From NCBI RefSeq assembly GCF_040807025.1, contig NC_090942.1, positions 74,141,487-74,205,486 on the forward strand: a stretch of DNA of 64,000 bases, written 5' to 3'. The notes beneath the pieces were generated by a model. The model was given only the letters and a program-made list of their open reading frames with translations, was not told where the DNA came from and made no database searches. The position numbers and the translations under genes were made by a program. Positions 51,201 to 62,165 of the stretch are shown piece after piece. The stretch is from Struthio camelus (taxonomy: Eukaryota; Chordata; Aves; Struthioniformes; Struthionidae). Positions within the stretch are counted from its first letter, which is position 1. Each line of letters begins with the position of its first letter.

Positions 51201-54200
51201 TATGAAATAAACTGAGAGGTCTGTAGTGTAAGAAACAGATTATCCTCTGCAGAAGAAATTGTTCAGCCATTAAAATATACTTGCATTTGCTTTGTTATAT
51301 TTTCAGCAAGTTTGCACACAATAGCCATGTTTGGCCCAATGTTTGGTTTCCTGTTGGGATCGCTATGTGCAAAGCTGTACGTGGATGTTGGATTTGTGGA
51401 TTTAGGTAAGCAAAGTGGAGGTAAAGTGAAAGTAAGCTAATATATGACAATCAATTTGCATCACTATTAGTAATAGATTCTGCTACTACATCTATGTATT
51501 TTCTTTTTATCATATTCCAAGATGTTGCTGGTAGTTTGTTTTGGGAGGAAAGATGGAATTAGTCAGAGGATGTATTTTAGAATCCTGCTTTAGGATTAAA
51601 GGATTAACTACATGCTTAATTTTTAAAATTAGTACCAAGAAATCTCACTGAACAAAGGTGTTTTACTAAATTGAAACCTTAATGTAAGGGTTTTGCTGGC
51701 ATAGCAGTTTTTCAGTTTTGGTGAACTACCTCCTCTTTCATATGGGCATTTAAAAATATTTAGAATTTATTTAATGCTTGCGATATATTTTACACTTTTG
51801 CCAGTTCGTACTACTTTGAATGAAAAGAAAACACATGACTGCGTGGCCTGCAAAATGCCAGAGAGGGCAGGGCAATCTCTGCAAGCGGTGACCATAGCCC
51901 TGCTCACTTACGCTTGGAAGAGGCAGGAACCATTTATGAAACCGTGTTTCCTGGCCAGCCCATCTTCCATTCCACCGGACAAGCCAGGGATAGTCAGGCA
52001 GTTTGGACTGGTGGAAAATTTTCAGAAGACAACCCATCGAAACAGCAGCAGTGGGTGATCCCGTTTTACTGGGAGAGGAGAACTTGAGCTCTTCAGGACC
52101 CTGTGCTTGGATAGATGAATTGTTTTATGTCTGCTCTGTGTTAAGCCAACATTATATTTTACCTAAGCATAAGGACATCGAACCAGTTCTGATCACACAA
52201 TGAAAAGTCTTCTAGTGTTCGTCCACCAACAAACCTGAAGGCATATAGCAGTCATAAAAATACAATAAACCACTCTCATTTCATTTGTAATACATAATCA
52301 AGTGTAAATTCATGGCTAATCTCACTGAAGCCAAAGAGAACGGCCATATGCTTAATCCAAAGAGAACGACCATATACTTAGTAGTGACCTACGCAATTTG
52401 GTTCAGCAGAGGACTGTTTTAGTAGAAATCTGTCAGGCCTAAAGGACCCAGTGTTTGGGGTCTGTCTGCCACCTATTTGGACTCCTCTGTGCAGTATGAC
52501 TGCTGTGTTGGCCTTGATGCCACAAAATGGGAGTCAGTTTATGCCATAGGAAGATAGGTGAACCATAACGCCATCCAGGGTGTGATTCCTCATGCCTTCA
52601 TCTAATGAGAGACCTTTCATGCCATGATTATCTTTACCATTGAGAGTCAGACATTGTCAAATGTAGCTATTTTTGCAGGTTGAGAGTGGAAACTTCCAAT
52701 TTCTTTATTTAAATAACTCGTTTCTGTCTCGCTTGATTCTAGAGAGCATCACTATAACCCCACAGGATTCCCGTTGGGTGGGTGCATGGTGGCTGGGTTT
52801 TATAATAGCTGGAACAACCAGTCTCCTAGCTGCTATTCCTTTCTGCTTCCTGCCGAAGAGTCTGAAAAAGCCAGAGGAAGCCAAAAACGACAAAACGTCA
52901 TCTGATCTCCTGGGAGCCATGAGGAAGACACATACTTCTGTAAAACCTAACTCAAAGAAGTGGTCAGCAATCTTGAAAGGCAAGTGGTTTGCATGTTGTA
53001 TAAATACAGAAAGTAATTGGTACAAGGTACAGCAGGAACATGATAGTTCTGCTGAAAACTTCACCTCCCCAGCACTTCAAACTAAACCAATTGGCTATTC
53101 TCAGGAGATGAGGTGTCTGCTAAAGATTATTTGAAGACAAAGAGCACCTTCAGGATTGTGAGGATCTGTGTGCTTTGAATCATTGCATGAGTGACACCTA
53201 CCTCTAAAACTTTGCAGTGGAATAGATTAGGATTGTGGGAAAAATTGTTTCTGTATTAGAACCTAAAGAAATAGAAGAAAAAAGAAGGCTCCTTTTGCAA
53301 TACAGAAAGCTAAATTGTTTTTCTGGTCATCATAGAGTTCATGGAGACTCTGAAGCACCTTGCTTCCTCAGGAAGGTAAGGTAGGCTTGAAATTCAGTTC
53401 TGGCTGAGTAGTGCTTAGGCTAGGAAAGTGGGGACATAGCGGGCAAGGAAGACTGCTTTGTATCATCAAGAAAATTCCTTTGTTCAGATTCCACTGGAAA
53501 ACATGCCATTGGGCATCTCTAGAAAGGAACTCCTCTCTTAGCCTTGAACCTCTGGTGACGTTCATGTGAAGTGAAAGAACTCTTTGCTGTGTGAAAACTC
53601 TTGTCATGTGTGGATCTCACTATAGGAGCAAGGCCTTAATTGGTAGTTCTATCGTTTTTTAAGTTTGCCATTTCATAGGATTCCCTTCTCTTATCTCAAC
53701 CCTTGGTATTTTATCTAAGAACCAGACACTGTTTTCAGATACTCTGCAAATGAAGATCAGTATGATATGCACTTGGACAGCTGAGGAAAGAATTTCTCTA
53801 TAAATTTCATAGATTATTCATTAGCAATTATGCCATGTATCTTTCAAAGCCAGCTCATGTATCCCTTTCTTTCAGATTTCTGTACTTCCCTGAAAAAAGT
53901 CCTGAGTAATCCAATGTACTTTACGCTTCTGTGCAGCTCACTGTTACAGTTCAGTAGCTTTATCGGTTTCTTGACTTACAAACCAAAGTACATGGAACAG
54001 CAGTATGGACAATCTGTATCTAAATCTAACTTTATCATAGGTGAGTGACACTGTGCAATGACTATGTGTATGCATGGGGAGAAGTTCTGGCATGCTTTTT
54101 CTGGGACCAAATTCCTTGTAGAACAGACTGATGTAAATGCAGGGGGAAGGGCATCCCCCCCCAAAGCTGAATTATATAAAGGCAGCATACAAACTACTTC

Positions 54201-57200
54201 TTTGGTGTCTGTGGGACCAGAAGAAAGAAAGAACAAGGACCCCCAAAATGTGGAATGGATGTGGTATGGGAGTTTCAAATGTTGCAGCATCTGACTGGTG
54301 GGTGCTTGTGGTGGAAGTGGGAGCCAAAGCCCGCGCTAAGAAGCTGGACGCACAGTGTTTTTAAGAATTAGACACTTCAAAATAGCATGCCAGACATACG
54401 GAACAGGCTGAGCAGGCAGCCACCTAGAGTCATCATATACAATATACAGCTGCCTAGGACATCTTCCCAAGAGCAGAAGTTGGCCCTTCAATGCAGTGAG
54501 TCTCTTATTTTAACATTCCTATTCTGTAATCTCTTTCAGGATTGACATCGTTACCTCCTGTGGGTATTGGGATTTTCCTAGGAGGGCTCATAATGAAGAA
54601 GTACAAAATGAGTATCGTTGGAGCAGCCAAGTTTGCGCTTAGCATGTCATTTTTGGCCTTCCTCTTCACTCTCTTGCACTTATTTGTGGGCTGTGAGAAC
54701 CATGTGGTGGCAGGACTGACAGTGTCCTATGATGGGTGAGTGTAAAACGAATAGTGCATTTCTCTTCGTGGGAGCAAGGAAATAGTCCAAATGCTATACT
54801 ATGACATCAAGGCTAAAATAGGAAAATGCTTTTGCATTGCTTAGAGGAAGTGAACGCTACAAAGTGTCATTGTCATGGTTTTGTTGAACAGGGGAGTGCC
54901 AGCCTGCCAGAGTACAGCACTGGCGAGTTTAATTACAAATATATTGGCAAAATTACATTGTTACAATGTAGGTCATCTGGTTGCTGCAGGGGTTGTTTTG
55001 TTATTTCACATACTGCTGCCTTTACACTAGAAGTTGCTTTTCTAACAAAGCGTATCCAAACTTGGTAAAAAGGTGAGGTATATGTAACATATAGCATAGC
55101 GTTGATAGCATATTCTGCACAGAGATGGAAAGACATGCTAGATTCTCAGCCTGCTATAAAGCAAAACAAAGCTTTTTTGCCTACTAAGGATGTTCTCTAG
55201 AACCAGGGTTCAGAGGTTACTGGCTTTTTTTTTTTTTTTTTTTTTTGAGTGAGTAAAGCCATCAGTCCAGTGGATGTGTCCTATGATGTGTTTCCAGAGG
55301 GGCCCAGAGGCACACCAGCATGGTTATACAGCTTCTGGGTTGGCACTGTCTCGTGTCCAGCCAGCTCAGAGTCCCTCATAGCTAGTGTGAATCTGCCTGC
55401 AGCTTCCTGAAAGCTTATCCTCAGTTGAATAATCTGCCAGTACAACTCATTTATCAAACCACAGTGGCTCAAAGCTTAAAATGTGGAACCAGATATGCAG
55501 AATGCCAAGGATTTTGACATTTGTTGGAAGCTGAGGATGAACTGTCTGTCATGCCTCCTGTACCCAACAATATTTTCACTAAGATCTCAAATGGTGAAAC
55601 AGGAAATGTGCTCACTAAAGCACCAGGATGAAAGAGATGTCAAACACATAAGCTTAATTACTCCAGAAGAGAGGAGATGAAGGAAGACACCTGTGTTACA
55701 GATCTTGCTACCAAAAAGATGCCTGAAAGTAAACAGGAATACTTCATGCTCCATGTCCTCCAGGAAGAGTTAGGCTAAGCTTGAAGAGGGAGTATTTTTA
55801 ATGGTGAAGACCAGGAAAGCTAGTTTCATCACTGGTGCCTTTTACCAACAGTTAAACAAATATTTGACAAAGCTGTCTTAACTGTTGCTACTCATCCTGA
55901 CAATTAGGGGATAACTTAGCTAACTTCAAAGGCTTGCAGCTTTTCCTTTTTCTTTCTTTTTTCTGTCTATACCTGGGAGCTAAAATCAGCAGCAACATTT
56001 TTATTGGTTGCAAAGTTCTTTATTATGTAGCAATCATCTTAATATGATTAATATGGAAGTGGGACAGAATCCCAAGCAAAGAGATCGATACTGGAGAAGC
56101 TCAACTGTTAAGACTTATGTCCTAGGCTCTGAGTTTCAGAGTAGTGGCACTGTCAGATAGAGGGGAAAGTCAAAGGGTTTAAACTGACCTTAGCACTGGA
56201 TTGAAAGTTGTTCTTACACCAGTCTAAAATTAATTTCTAAGCAAACCCATTCAGCACCGTGAAAATGCCTTATTTTCTGATTGCAACTCTGACTGCAAAT
56301 GTGCTGCCAATGTGTGGGACCCTGTGTGTGGAGACAATGGAATTACATACGTTTCAGCGTGTCTTGCAGGGTGCACAGCTTCGGTGGGACATGGCAAGAA
56401 CATGGTAAGGGCACACTCCAGTTTCTAGGGAGCTTTTTTTACTAGCTTATTTTCTATATAACATCAGAGACTTAGTATTGTCATGCATTTAGAGGAAATC
56501 AAAGATAGTGGGGAACAACAAATAAAATGTTTATGATCTCTGGCCACAAACACCATGGAGAACTAGAGATTTCCCTGAGTTATTACCTATTAGGCAAAAA
56601 ATCCAAGCTCTTTGTTGTGGATACTAAACTAAGGTAGAAAAAACAATTCAAAGTGCTTATGTATGCCCATTGTCCATGGTCTGCCTTTTATATATAAATT
56701 TTCTGATGCCAGATGACCATCCTAGAAAATACATGGTCTAGGGTAGTCTCTCTCACTCAGATAGAATTTTGTCTGCAACAGATTTTTCTTTATGGCCAGT
56801 TTCTTATTGGTACCTACAGTGATCTTTTCCAAAGGAATTCTTTGCTTAAACTCTTATAGGTTGAAGGAAGGGGTGAAGTTGGGCTCAGCAGATTCTATGA
56901 AACTGGGACTATTGCCTTTCACTGTGTCTGTAGAGGCTGAGGTTCACAGTGTACAGCTCTCCTCACCTCAGCAGACCTCCATGCCTCTCAATCCCTGTGT
57001 AAAAAGGAGGTTATTGCTCTCAAACTCTCAGTACACCTGCTGCTGACCTCAGAGCACTGCATGCACTACAACTTGGCAGGTAGCTGATGCTTACAGCTGC
57101 AAGGTACCTCTGGTGGCTGATGCATCAGCTTTAGCAGGGGGAGGTGTGACCTGGGTGTTTTCACCGAGATAAGGTTGCTAATAGGTGGCATAACCCAGCT

Positions 57201-60200
57201 GCCAAAGACACCAGTCCCTAAGCCTGTTGTTGCCTTTTGACTCCCCTTCAGGGACGCAAAGGGTGAGGCCAGCCCTGCAGGTGCTCCGAGCACCTCCCCA
57301 AAAGTAGTGTTAAGTCCACTGATAAAAGCACACTGGCAGGGAACATCCCTTCCTCCTCGGAGTACTCTTTATAGAAAAGAAAAGAAGCTGCTGCCGCCCC
57401 TCTAAAGCAAACATGATAGGAGTAGGACGCTTAGCAAGGCTGCAGCCACTGCCTGCACCTAGCAGTGAGATGTGCCGCCACACGGGCAATGCTCCACCCA
57501 ATCTCCCTTATGTCTTTCAGCTCTTCCATAACTGTAGCTGCCTTGAAGCCAGCGGGTCACAGTGGGGAAATAACTCTGTCACTTTGGGACAATGTCCAAA
57601 AAGTGATGCTTGTTCAAGGAACTTTATTTATTATACAGTAATACAAGTCATAAGCGGCTTTTGTTATGCATTGGGAGGCACCCCAGCTTACATGCTGATG
57701 TTTAGGTAAGTAAAATTAAGTGAGTATGCACCAAGGGTAGTCTTTCCAATGGAGGGGATCGATCGTGGTGATGTTTAGGTTTCTTTCTCTTGCAGTATAA
57801 CAAAAACTCTCTTGCGGTATAACCAGCACAACATATTTTCTCTACTAAGTTTTCCCATTTCCCATCTGTGGTTGCTAGCATCACACCTTACTTTGTTGCT
57901 GGCAGTCAGTCAGTTTCTGAGTGTGGCTTCCACATAATGGTGCTTCTTACAGCTATCATAGACCTAATTTTTCCAGAACACCTCTTCCTCTTTTTGGCTG
58001 TTTTGGCTACATGAGTTTTGAAAACACTGTGCACTTGTCAAGATTACTGGATGTGGGGTAGACCTAACAGATTATGCTTATCAGATGTCTGTAAATTCAG
58101 GACATCTGAGGCACCTATGCACATATCTTTTGTGGTATGCAGGTGGAGGGATACCAGGATGCAATTAGAAACATGTATACAAATTGGTATATACTTTTCA
58201 GTAGCCTGACTAGTAAGCTCAAGCAGTAGAAAAATACATCGGTGGTAAATTTAATAAAAGTCCCAAGGACACTGTGTCATCCTAAATGAGTATGGAAATC
58301 AGAACGCAAACTCCCTCCTTCCTAGTCATTGTAAGACATCTTTCTGAATGTTGTCCATGTTAATATTTGTAAGAGGACAGACTGGATTTATAATGGATTC
58401 GAGATCAGTGCCCAATTCAGATGCTTGCAATGTGGTTCCCCACAAAACTGATGGACGTACTGCCAGATGGCTTGGTGTAGTTCAAGATGTGGCAATTGAA
58501 CAGACTGCTTTGACAGATGTCATTTGAGAAGAAAAAGATGCTGCAGCAATGCAGTTACTTGCAACACTTCTGCCTCAGAGCAATAAGATATTTTCTATCA
58601 CTTGAGTAAAATATTTCTCATCAAGTGAGAAAATTTGTGCCGGTGGCTTAAGGCAGCTGGGGACCCCATTTCAGTAACTCTAGGAAAGAGAGTGTGATTA
58701 TATCTTTAAAATTTCACTTCTTTAGTGCAGGACTAGTGAATGGACTTCCCAAGAGATAGGTGATGGAAAACAATAGATTATTTCACTTTTTTCATACCAC
58801 TTAGCCTATTTCAGCAGATGTCAGAAGCACTTTCCTCCTGAAGCTTGGCATTCCATGACTGAGTGTTAAATCCAAGGAAAACAGCATCAGTGTAACAGGC
58901 ATGTCTAAGCACTAGCTAGGCAAATACTTCTTATTTTTCTTTCTTTCTTTCTTTCTTTCTTTCTTTCAGATGTGTCCAGCCAGAGCTGAAATCTCTTGCA
59001 GTTGGTCTGTACACACTCATTATGAGAATGCTAGGTAAGAAAAATTATTCTAGTTAAGATGTTTACTTCTGTAGCTTTAAATGACACCAATGCAATGTCC
59101 ATTTGTGAACCAGATATATACTTGAAATTACTTTTAAATCCTGGGCTGTTCCTGAAGGTCCAACATGCCATTGAGAGTTCACTGAGAAAACAGCTGACGC
59201 AATTTTTGGCCTACTTATTAAATGTTGTTGCACTTTGGGAGCATGGTGTTCCAAAATAGAAAGTTTCTGAGCAAAACTAAACTGAAATTATCACTCAGCT
59301 GATAGCTTTTCTTACTGAGACATAGTGCTGCACATAAGATCAAAAAGAGCAGCTCTAATAGGATTTTGTTCAACACAAATAAGAAAAAGTTCATAGTAGA
59401 GAGCGCTGTCCCCCCAAAAACTTTGCTTTTGTGATACACAAGTGCTTAGATTCCCTTTCATTTTTAGCATGCTGCAATGCTCTTTTTTCCTTTTTATCTA
59501 AGGATTGTTAATGAGATGCATTGCTAATGAGATGACTGATTAAAATGCCTAGACAGACAGGAAAACATCTATCTCTGTTTTCTTTTATGTTGTCTTTTGT
59601 CAATGGAATAGGGAAACCAGCATTTTAGAAATGTCAAGAAATAAGTGTGAAGAGTCAAGCCAGATGGATTTGCTGTGAAGCCTAAGATACCACCAGCAGC
59701 TTACAAATATCTACAGTCAGAGATTGATAAGGGCTGTAGTCAATACTTATGATTTTGATGAGACATTTGAGATAGGAAGTTGTACCCACATTTTGTCCCC
59801 TTGTACTTTACTCGTCACACAATAATGGGCAAGATTTTATGACCCAGCGTTCAGCACTTGGTCTCTATCATACAACACACTCTGCCAATGGGATTCTTGG
59901 AGCTTTGCTGGCCATGGAAGGGGAAAAAGCATTATGAATAAAGAACCGGCCCCTTTTTGCAGACTTCTGCTTGAGCACATCAAACTGGCAAGCACCTTCC
60001 ATTGAAGGAGCCACTGCCATAGATTCGTAAAAGCTGGCGTTTCTCCCCAGTGCCTTGGAGTTCAGATTTGATGTGCTCCCCTTTCCCTCTCTGGGAGCAT
60101 CCAAAGTGAACATTCCTCTCATCATTCCCTGGCTGCAGCCCTAATCATCATAATATACAGACTTCTGTAAATAGATTACTGAGTTCACAACCTTCACTAG

Positions 60201-62165
60201 AACCCCATGCAAGAAGCAAAGTGCAAGATTATATGCCTAGTTTTATAAAATAAATCGCTTCTTATGTAAGAATGCAGGGTGTCTGTGTAGGAGCAAAGCT
60301 AACATAAAACATGGTTCCATACATGTTGAAACCTGGATGTCTTTGAAGTTAGTACTCACCTTGACTTCAGTGAGGCTAGTGAGGCTTCAGACATGACATG
60401 TCTGTCATGTTTTGGAATAAAGCATAAACTCATAAGTGCCCAAATCACACTAAGGATTTCAGTTGCTTCGTCCATGTAGACATTTTTGATAATTAAATTC
60501 AATGCCTCTACTTATGTATACTTGGTTCTATCTCTTCCTATCATCTGCTTTCAGATAGAAATAAAGGACTAATTCAGGCTATATGTTTAAGGGACCATGA
60601 GTTCAGTGCTCCACATACACAGCCAGTCCAGCTCTCTCCTGCAGGAGCTTAACATTTGTCCTGAAAGCTGCCAGCGGCTCAAGGCACAGTGTCTGAGAAA
60701 CCATCGTGCTGGAGGAAGCGAGATGTGAGATTACAAGCCTGACCAAACCTCCACCCTTAGACCACGTTTCCCAGGAACTGACGATCTGTATGGCCCAGAG
60801 ACAGTGTCCCAGTTATTCTGAATGTCCTCATGAAGTATTTATAAAGGAAAGGAACAATTCCGCACAGCCTCATCTGCCTATGCCACTATTACAGCTCAGG
60901 ATGGAGCTTGCTGCTAAGAAAGTATAATGCTTTTTTTTTTTTTTTGAAGTCTTTTGTTGTGATGTCTTCAGACATTTCTATTTGCTTCATTGCAGCTGGA
61001 ATTCCAGCCCCAGTTTATTTTGGTGCACTGATTGACAGGACGTGCTTGAAATGGGGAAGCAGAAGCTGTGGGCAGCGAGGGGCTTGCAGGATATATGACT
61101 CCAATGCTTACAGGTAAGGTAAATTAGAACACAAAGAGCAAGCCTCATGCATTTTCTCACTGCAGAGAGATGCTCCTTATTTTACCATACTATACTGTAT
61201 GAGACCACTCATCAAACAGTATCCAAATGCTAATTCTGGACTTAGACTTAGGTCAGCCCAGAATTCTAAAAATTGAGCAAATTGGTCTTTTGATATGAAT
61301 GACAGGATCTTTATGGAATGATATACATACATACATACATGCATGCATACATATATATATGTACATATGTCTATGTGTATGTATATCCTCCGAGTCCATG
61401 TAAAAGACCTAGGGTTGTACGATTTACCAGTAAGAGAGGAAAGATGCCCAAATTTATCTTATTTGCAGGCAGTTTGTTCATACTGACAAGACCGGTAACC
61501 TTGTGCATTGGCCACACTTGAGAGAAAAATAAATGAAAGAAAATCGCTTTGGGCATTGGTAAAATACAAACAACTACTGTCTCCAGAAGGAATATTCTAG
61601 AGATTTCTTCAGTGTCACCCAATCCTTGACTGCTTATGATGTATTTTTTTATTTTTATATAAGATAGCCCAATCTAGGGATCTCAATTCACTTCTAGCCC
61701 TGAAAAAATCTCGAGCCTTAAAGTGATCCCAAAATCTTTAGCAGCAAAGGGAACATGATGGAAGTTTCACTCTCCAACTATTTTCATAAGCAATAGAACA
61801 TTATAAATTCTTTGGCAGACGTTTTTAACAGCAGTTTATGGTGCCACCACCAGAGAGAGCGAGTTTTAGATTATTTTTTTCCGAAGCTCCTGTGTGCTTT
61901 CTTTGAAAAATTAAAGGCGAGCACTGTCTTCTATGCTCTGTCCCACAGATATGCCTACCTTGGCTTATCAGCAGTGCTAAGAGCTCCTTCCTACTTGTTA
62001 GGAATCCTTTTATTAATACTAATAAAGAAACACTATCAAGCTAAGAAATCCAAATCTACAGAAAATGGAGGAAGAGAAGATGTTCCGGTGAATAATGAAG
62101 ATAATTTCAAGAGCAGTGAACCTCTGGCAGGTTCTCATGAAGAAGAGAAAGAATCCTGTATTTAG
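45086..62165 (+). CDS. SLCO1B3: SLCO1B-type organic anion transporter (avian SLCO1B3-like), 14 coding exons
   Basis: Joined exons: 45086-45217, 47544-47685, 47770-47902, 50103-50218, 51044-51190, 51307-51405, 52743-52979, 53876-54040, 54540-54735, 56242-56404, 57521-57705, 58970-59034, 60996-61113, 61949-62165. The frame is open for 2115 nt (704 residues plus TAG). The protein has 12 predicted membrane segments, the OATP signature at 265-277 ([13 protein letters not shown]) and a Kazal-like loop at about 456-541. Known role of the class: sodium-independent uptake of bile acids, bilirubin and steroid conjugates at the hepatocyte basolateral membrane. The SLCO1B assignment rests on its place next to SLCO1C1 and on phrases such as [23 protein letters not shown] and VQPELKSLA. 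Mammalian SLCO1B1 and SLCO1B3 arose by later duplication, so the bird gene is probably co-orthologous to both. SLCO1A2 is the main alternative; membership of OATP1 is certain. Confidence 0.85.
46169..46196. repeat. 14-bp exact tandem duplication
   Basis: Two adjacent copies of TTGCCTTTATAGAA, in intron 1 of the SLCO1B3-like gene. Confidence 0.9.
47544..47685 (+). CDS. SLCO1B3: SLCO1B3-like coding exon 2
   Basis: Residues 45-92: membrane segment 1 ([17 protein letters not shown]), the [14 protein letters not shown] loop and the start of segment 2 (IDGSFEMG). Acceptor TCCTCAG, donor GTAATT. The next intron is only 84 nt. Confidence 0.97.
47770..47902 (+). CDS. SLCO1B3: SLCO1B3-like coding exon 3
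   Basis: Residues 92-136: the end of membrane segment 2, the AKLHRP turn and segment 3, ending [11 protein letters not shown]. Acceptor ATTTTAG, donor GTAAGT, phase 2. The 2.2-kb intron that follows shows no gene. Confidence 0.97.
50103..50218 (+). CDS. SLCO1B3: SLCO1B3-like coding exon 4
   Basis: Residues 136-175, the extracellular loop between segments 3 and 4, with two N-glycosylation sequons: Asn150-Leu-Thr and Asn165-Lys-Thr. It is 116 nt, two codons shorter than in SLCO1C1. Acceptor TTTCCAG, donor GTAAGG. Confidence 0.92.
51044..51190 (+). CDS. SLCO1B3: SLCO1B3-like coding exon 5
   Basis: Residues 175-224: membrane segment 4 and the [19 protein letters not shown] motif. Acceptor TGTGCAG, donor GTAATC. 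The next intron is only 116 nt. Confidence 0.97.
51307..51405 (+). CDS. SLCO1B3: SLCO1B3-like coding exon 6
   Basis: Residues 224-257: membrane segment 5 ([20 protein letters not shown]). Acceptor TTTTCAG, donor GTAAGC. The 1.3-kb intron that follows holds a 26-bp tandem duplication. Confidence 0.97.
52331..52382. repeat. 26-bp tandem duplication
   Basis: Two adjacent 26-mers at 52331-52356 and 52357-52382 both start CCAAAGAGAACG and differ at three bases. They lie in intron 6 of the SLCO1B3-like gene. Confidence 0.88.
52743..52979 (+). CDS. SLCO1B3: SLCO1B3-like coding exon 7 (OATP signature; GC donor)
   Basis: Residues 257-336: ESITITP, then the full consensus signature [13 protein letters not shown] at the start of membrane segment 6, then a lysine-rich cytoplasmic loop. 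It ends AAAG followed by GCAAGT, the same non-canonical GC donor as in SLCO1C1. The frame requires this junction, because the next exon starts with AT to complete Asp. Confidence 0.95.
53876..54040 (+). CDS. SLCO1B3: SLCO1B3-like coding exon 8
   Basis: Residues 336-391: [16 protein letters not shown], membrane segment 7, and the loop [12 protein letters not shown]. Acceptor CTTTCAG, donor GTGAGT. Confidence 0.97.
54540..54735 (+). CDS. SLCO1B3: SLCO1B3-like coding exon 9
   Basis: Residues 391-456: membrane segments 8 and 9 with the [10 protein letters not shown] turn, then [15 protein letters not shown] at the start of the large extracellular loop. Acceptor CTTTCAG, donor GTGAGT, phase 2. 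The 1.5-kb intron that follows holds a run of 22 T residues. Confidence 0.97.
55225..55246. repeat. T22 homopolymer
   Basis: A run of 22 T residues in intron 9 of the SLCO1B3-like gene. It could be the tail of a minus-strand retroposed sequence, but I see no recognisable body next to it. Confidence 0.85.
56242..56404 (+). CDS. SLCO1B3: SLCO1B3-like coding exon 10 (Kazal-like loop)
   Basis: Residues 456-510. Cysteines are at 470, 474, 476, 485, 496 and 500, around [14 protein letters not shown]. The acceptor TTTCTAAG is unusually weak but is fixed by frame and homology. Donor GTAAGG, phase 0. It is one codon shorter than in SLCO1C1. Confidence 0.95.
57521..57705 (+). CDS. SLCO1B3: SLCO1B3-like coding exon 11
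   Basis: Residues 511-572. It completes the cysteine-rich loop (cysteines 515, 517, 535 and 541; sequons Asn514-Cys-Ser and Asn527-Asn-Ser) and encodes membrane segment 10, ending [13 protein letters not shown]. Acceptor CTTTCAG, donor GTAAGT. Confidence 0.97.
58936..58967 (+). repeat. Pure (TTTC)8 microsatellite forming a splice-acceptor pyrimidine tract
   Basis: Eight uninterrupted TTTC units run directly into the acceptor AG at 58968-58969 of coding exon 12. The microsatellite is therefore the whole visible pyrimidine tract of this acceptor. Confidence 0.95.
58970..59034 (+). CDS. SLCO1B3: SLCO1B3-like coding exon 12
   Basis: Residues 572-594: [20 protein letters not shown], leading into membrane segment 11. 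It is 65 nt, so skipping would shift the frame. Donor GTAAGA. The 2.0-kb intron that follows shows only a T15 run at 60931-60945. Confidence 0.96.
60996..61113 (+). CDS. SLCO1B3: SLCO1B3-like coding exon 13
   Basis: Residues 594-633: [20 protein letters not shown] of membrane segment 11 and its loop, then [16 protein letters not shown]. Acceptor ATTGCAG, donor GTAAGG. Confidence 0.97.
61321..61385. repeat. ATAC/TA microsatellite
   Basis: Tandem ATAC units pass into TA and GTAT units, in the last intron of the SLCO1B3-like gene. Confidence 0.85.
61949..62165 (+). CDS. SLCO1B3: SLCO1B3-like coding exon 14, terminal
   Basis: Residues 633-704 and TAG at 62163. Membrane segment 12 (ending [13 protein letters not shown]) is followed by an acidic cytoplasmic tail ending EEEKESCI. 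Ser-Cys-Ile fits a class I PDZ ligand. Acceptor TCCCACAG. Confidence 0.94.

Noticed and set aside
55225-55480. T22 run as the tail of a minus-strand processed retrogene
   Set aside because: The adjacent sequence shows no coding similarity, no AATAAA in the expected orientation and no visible target-site duplication.
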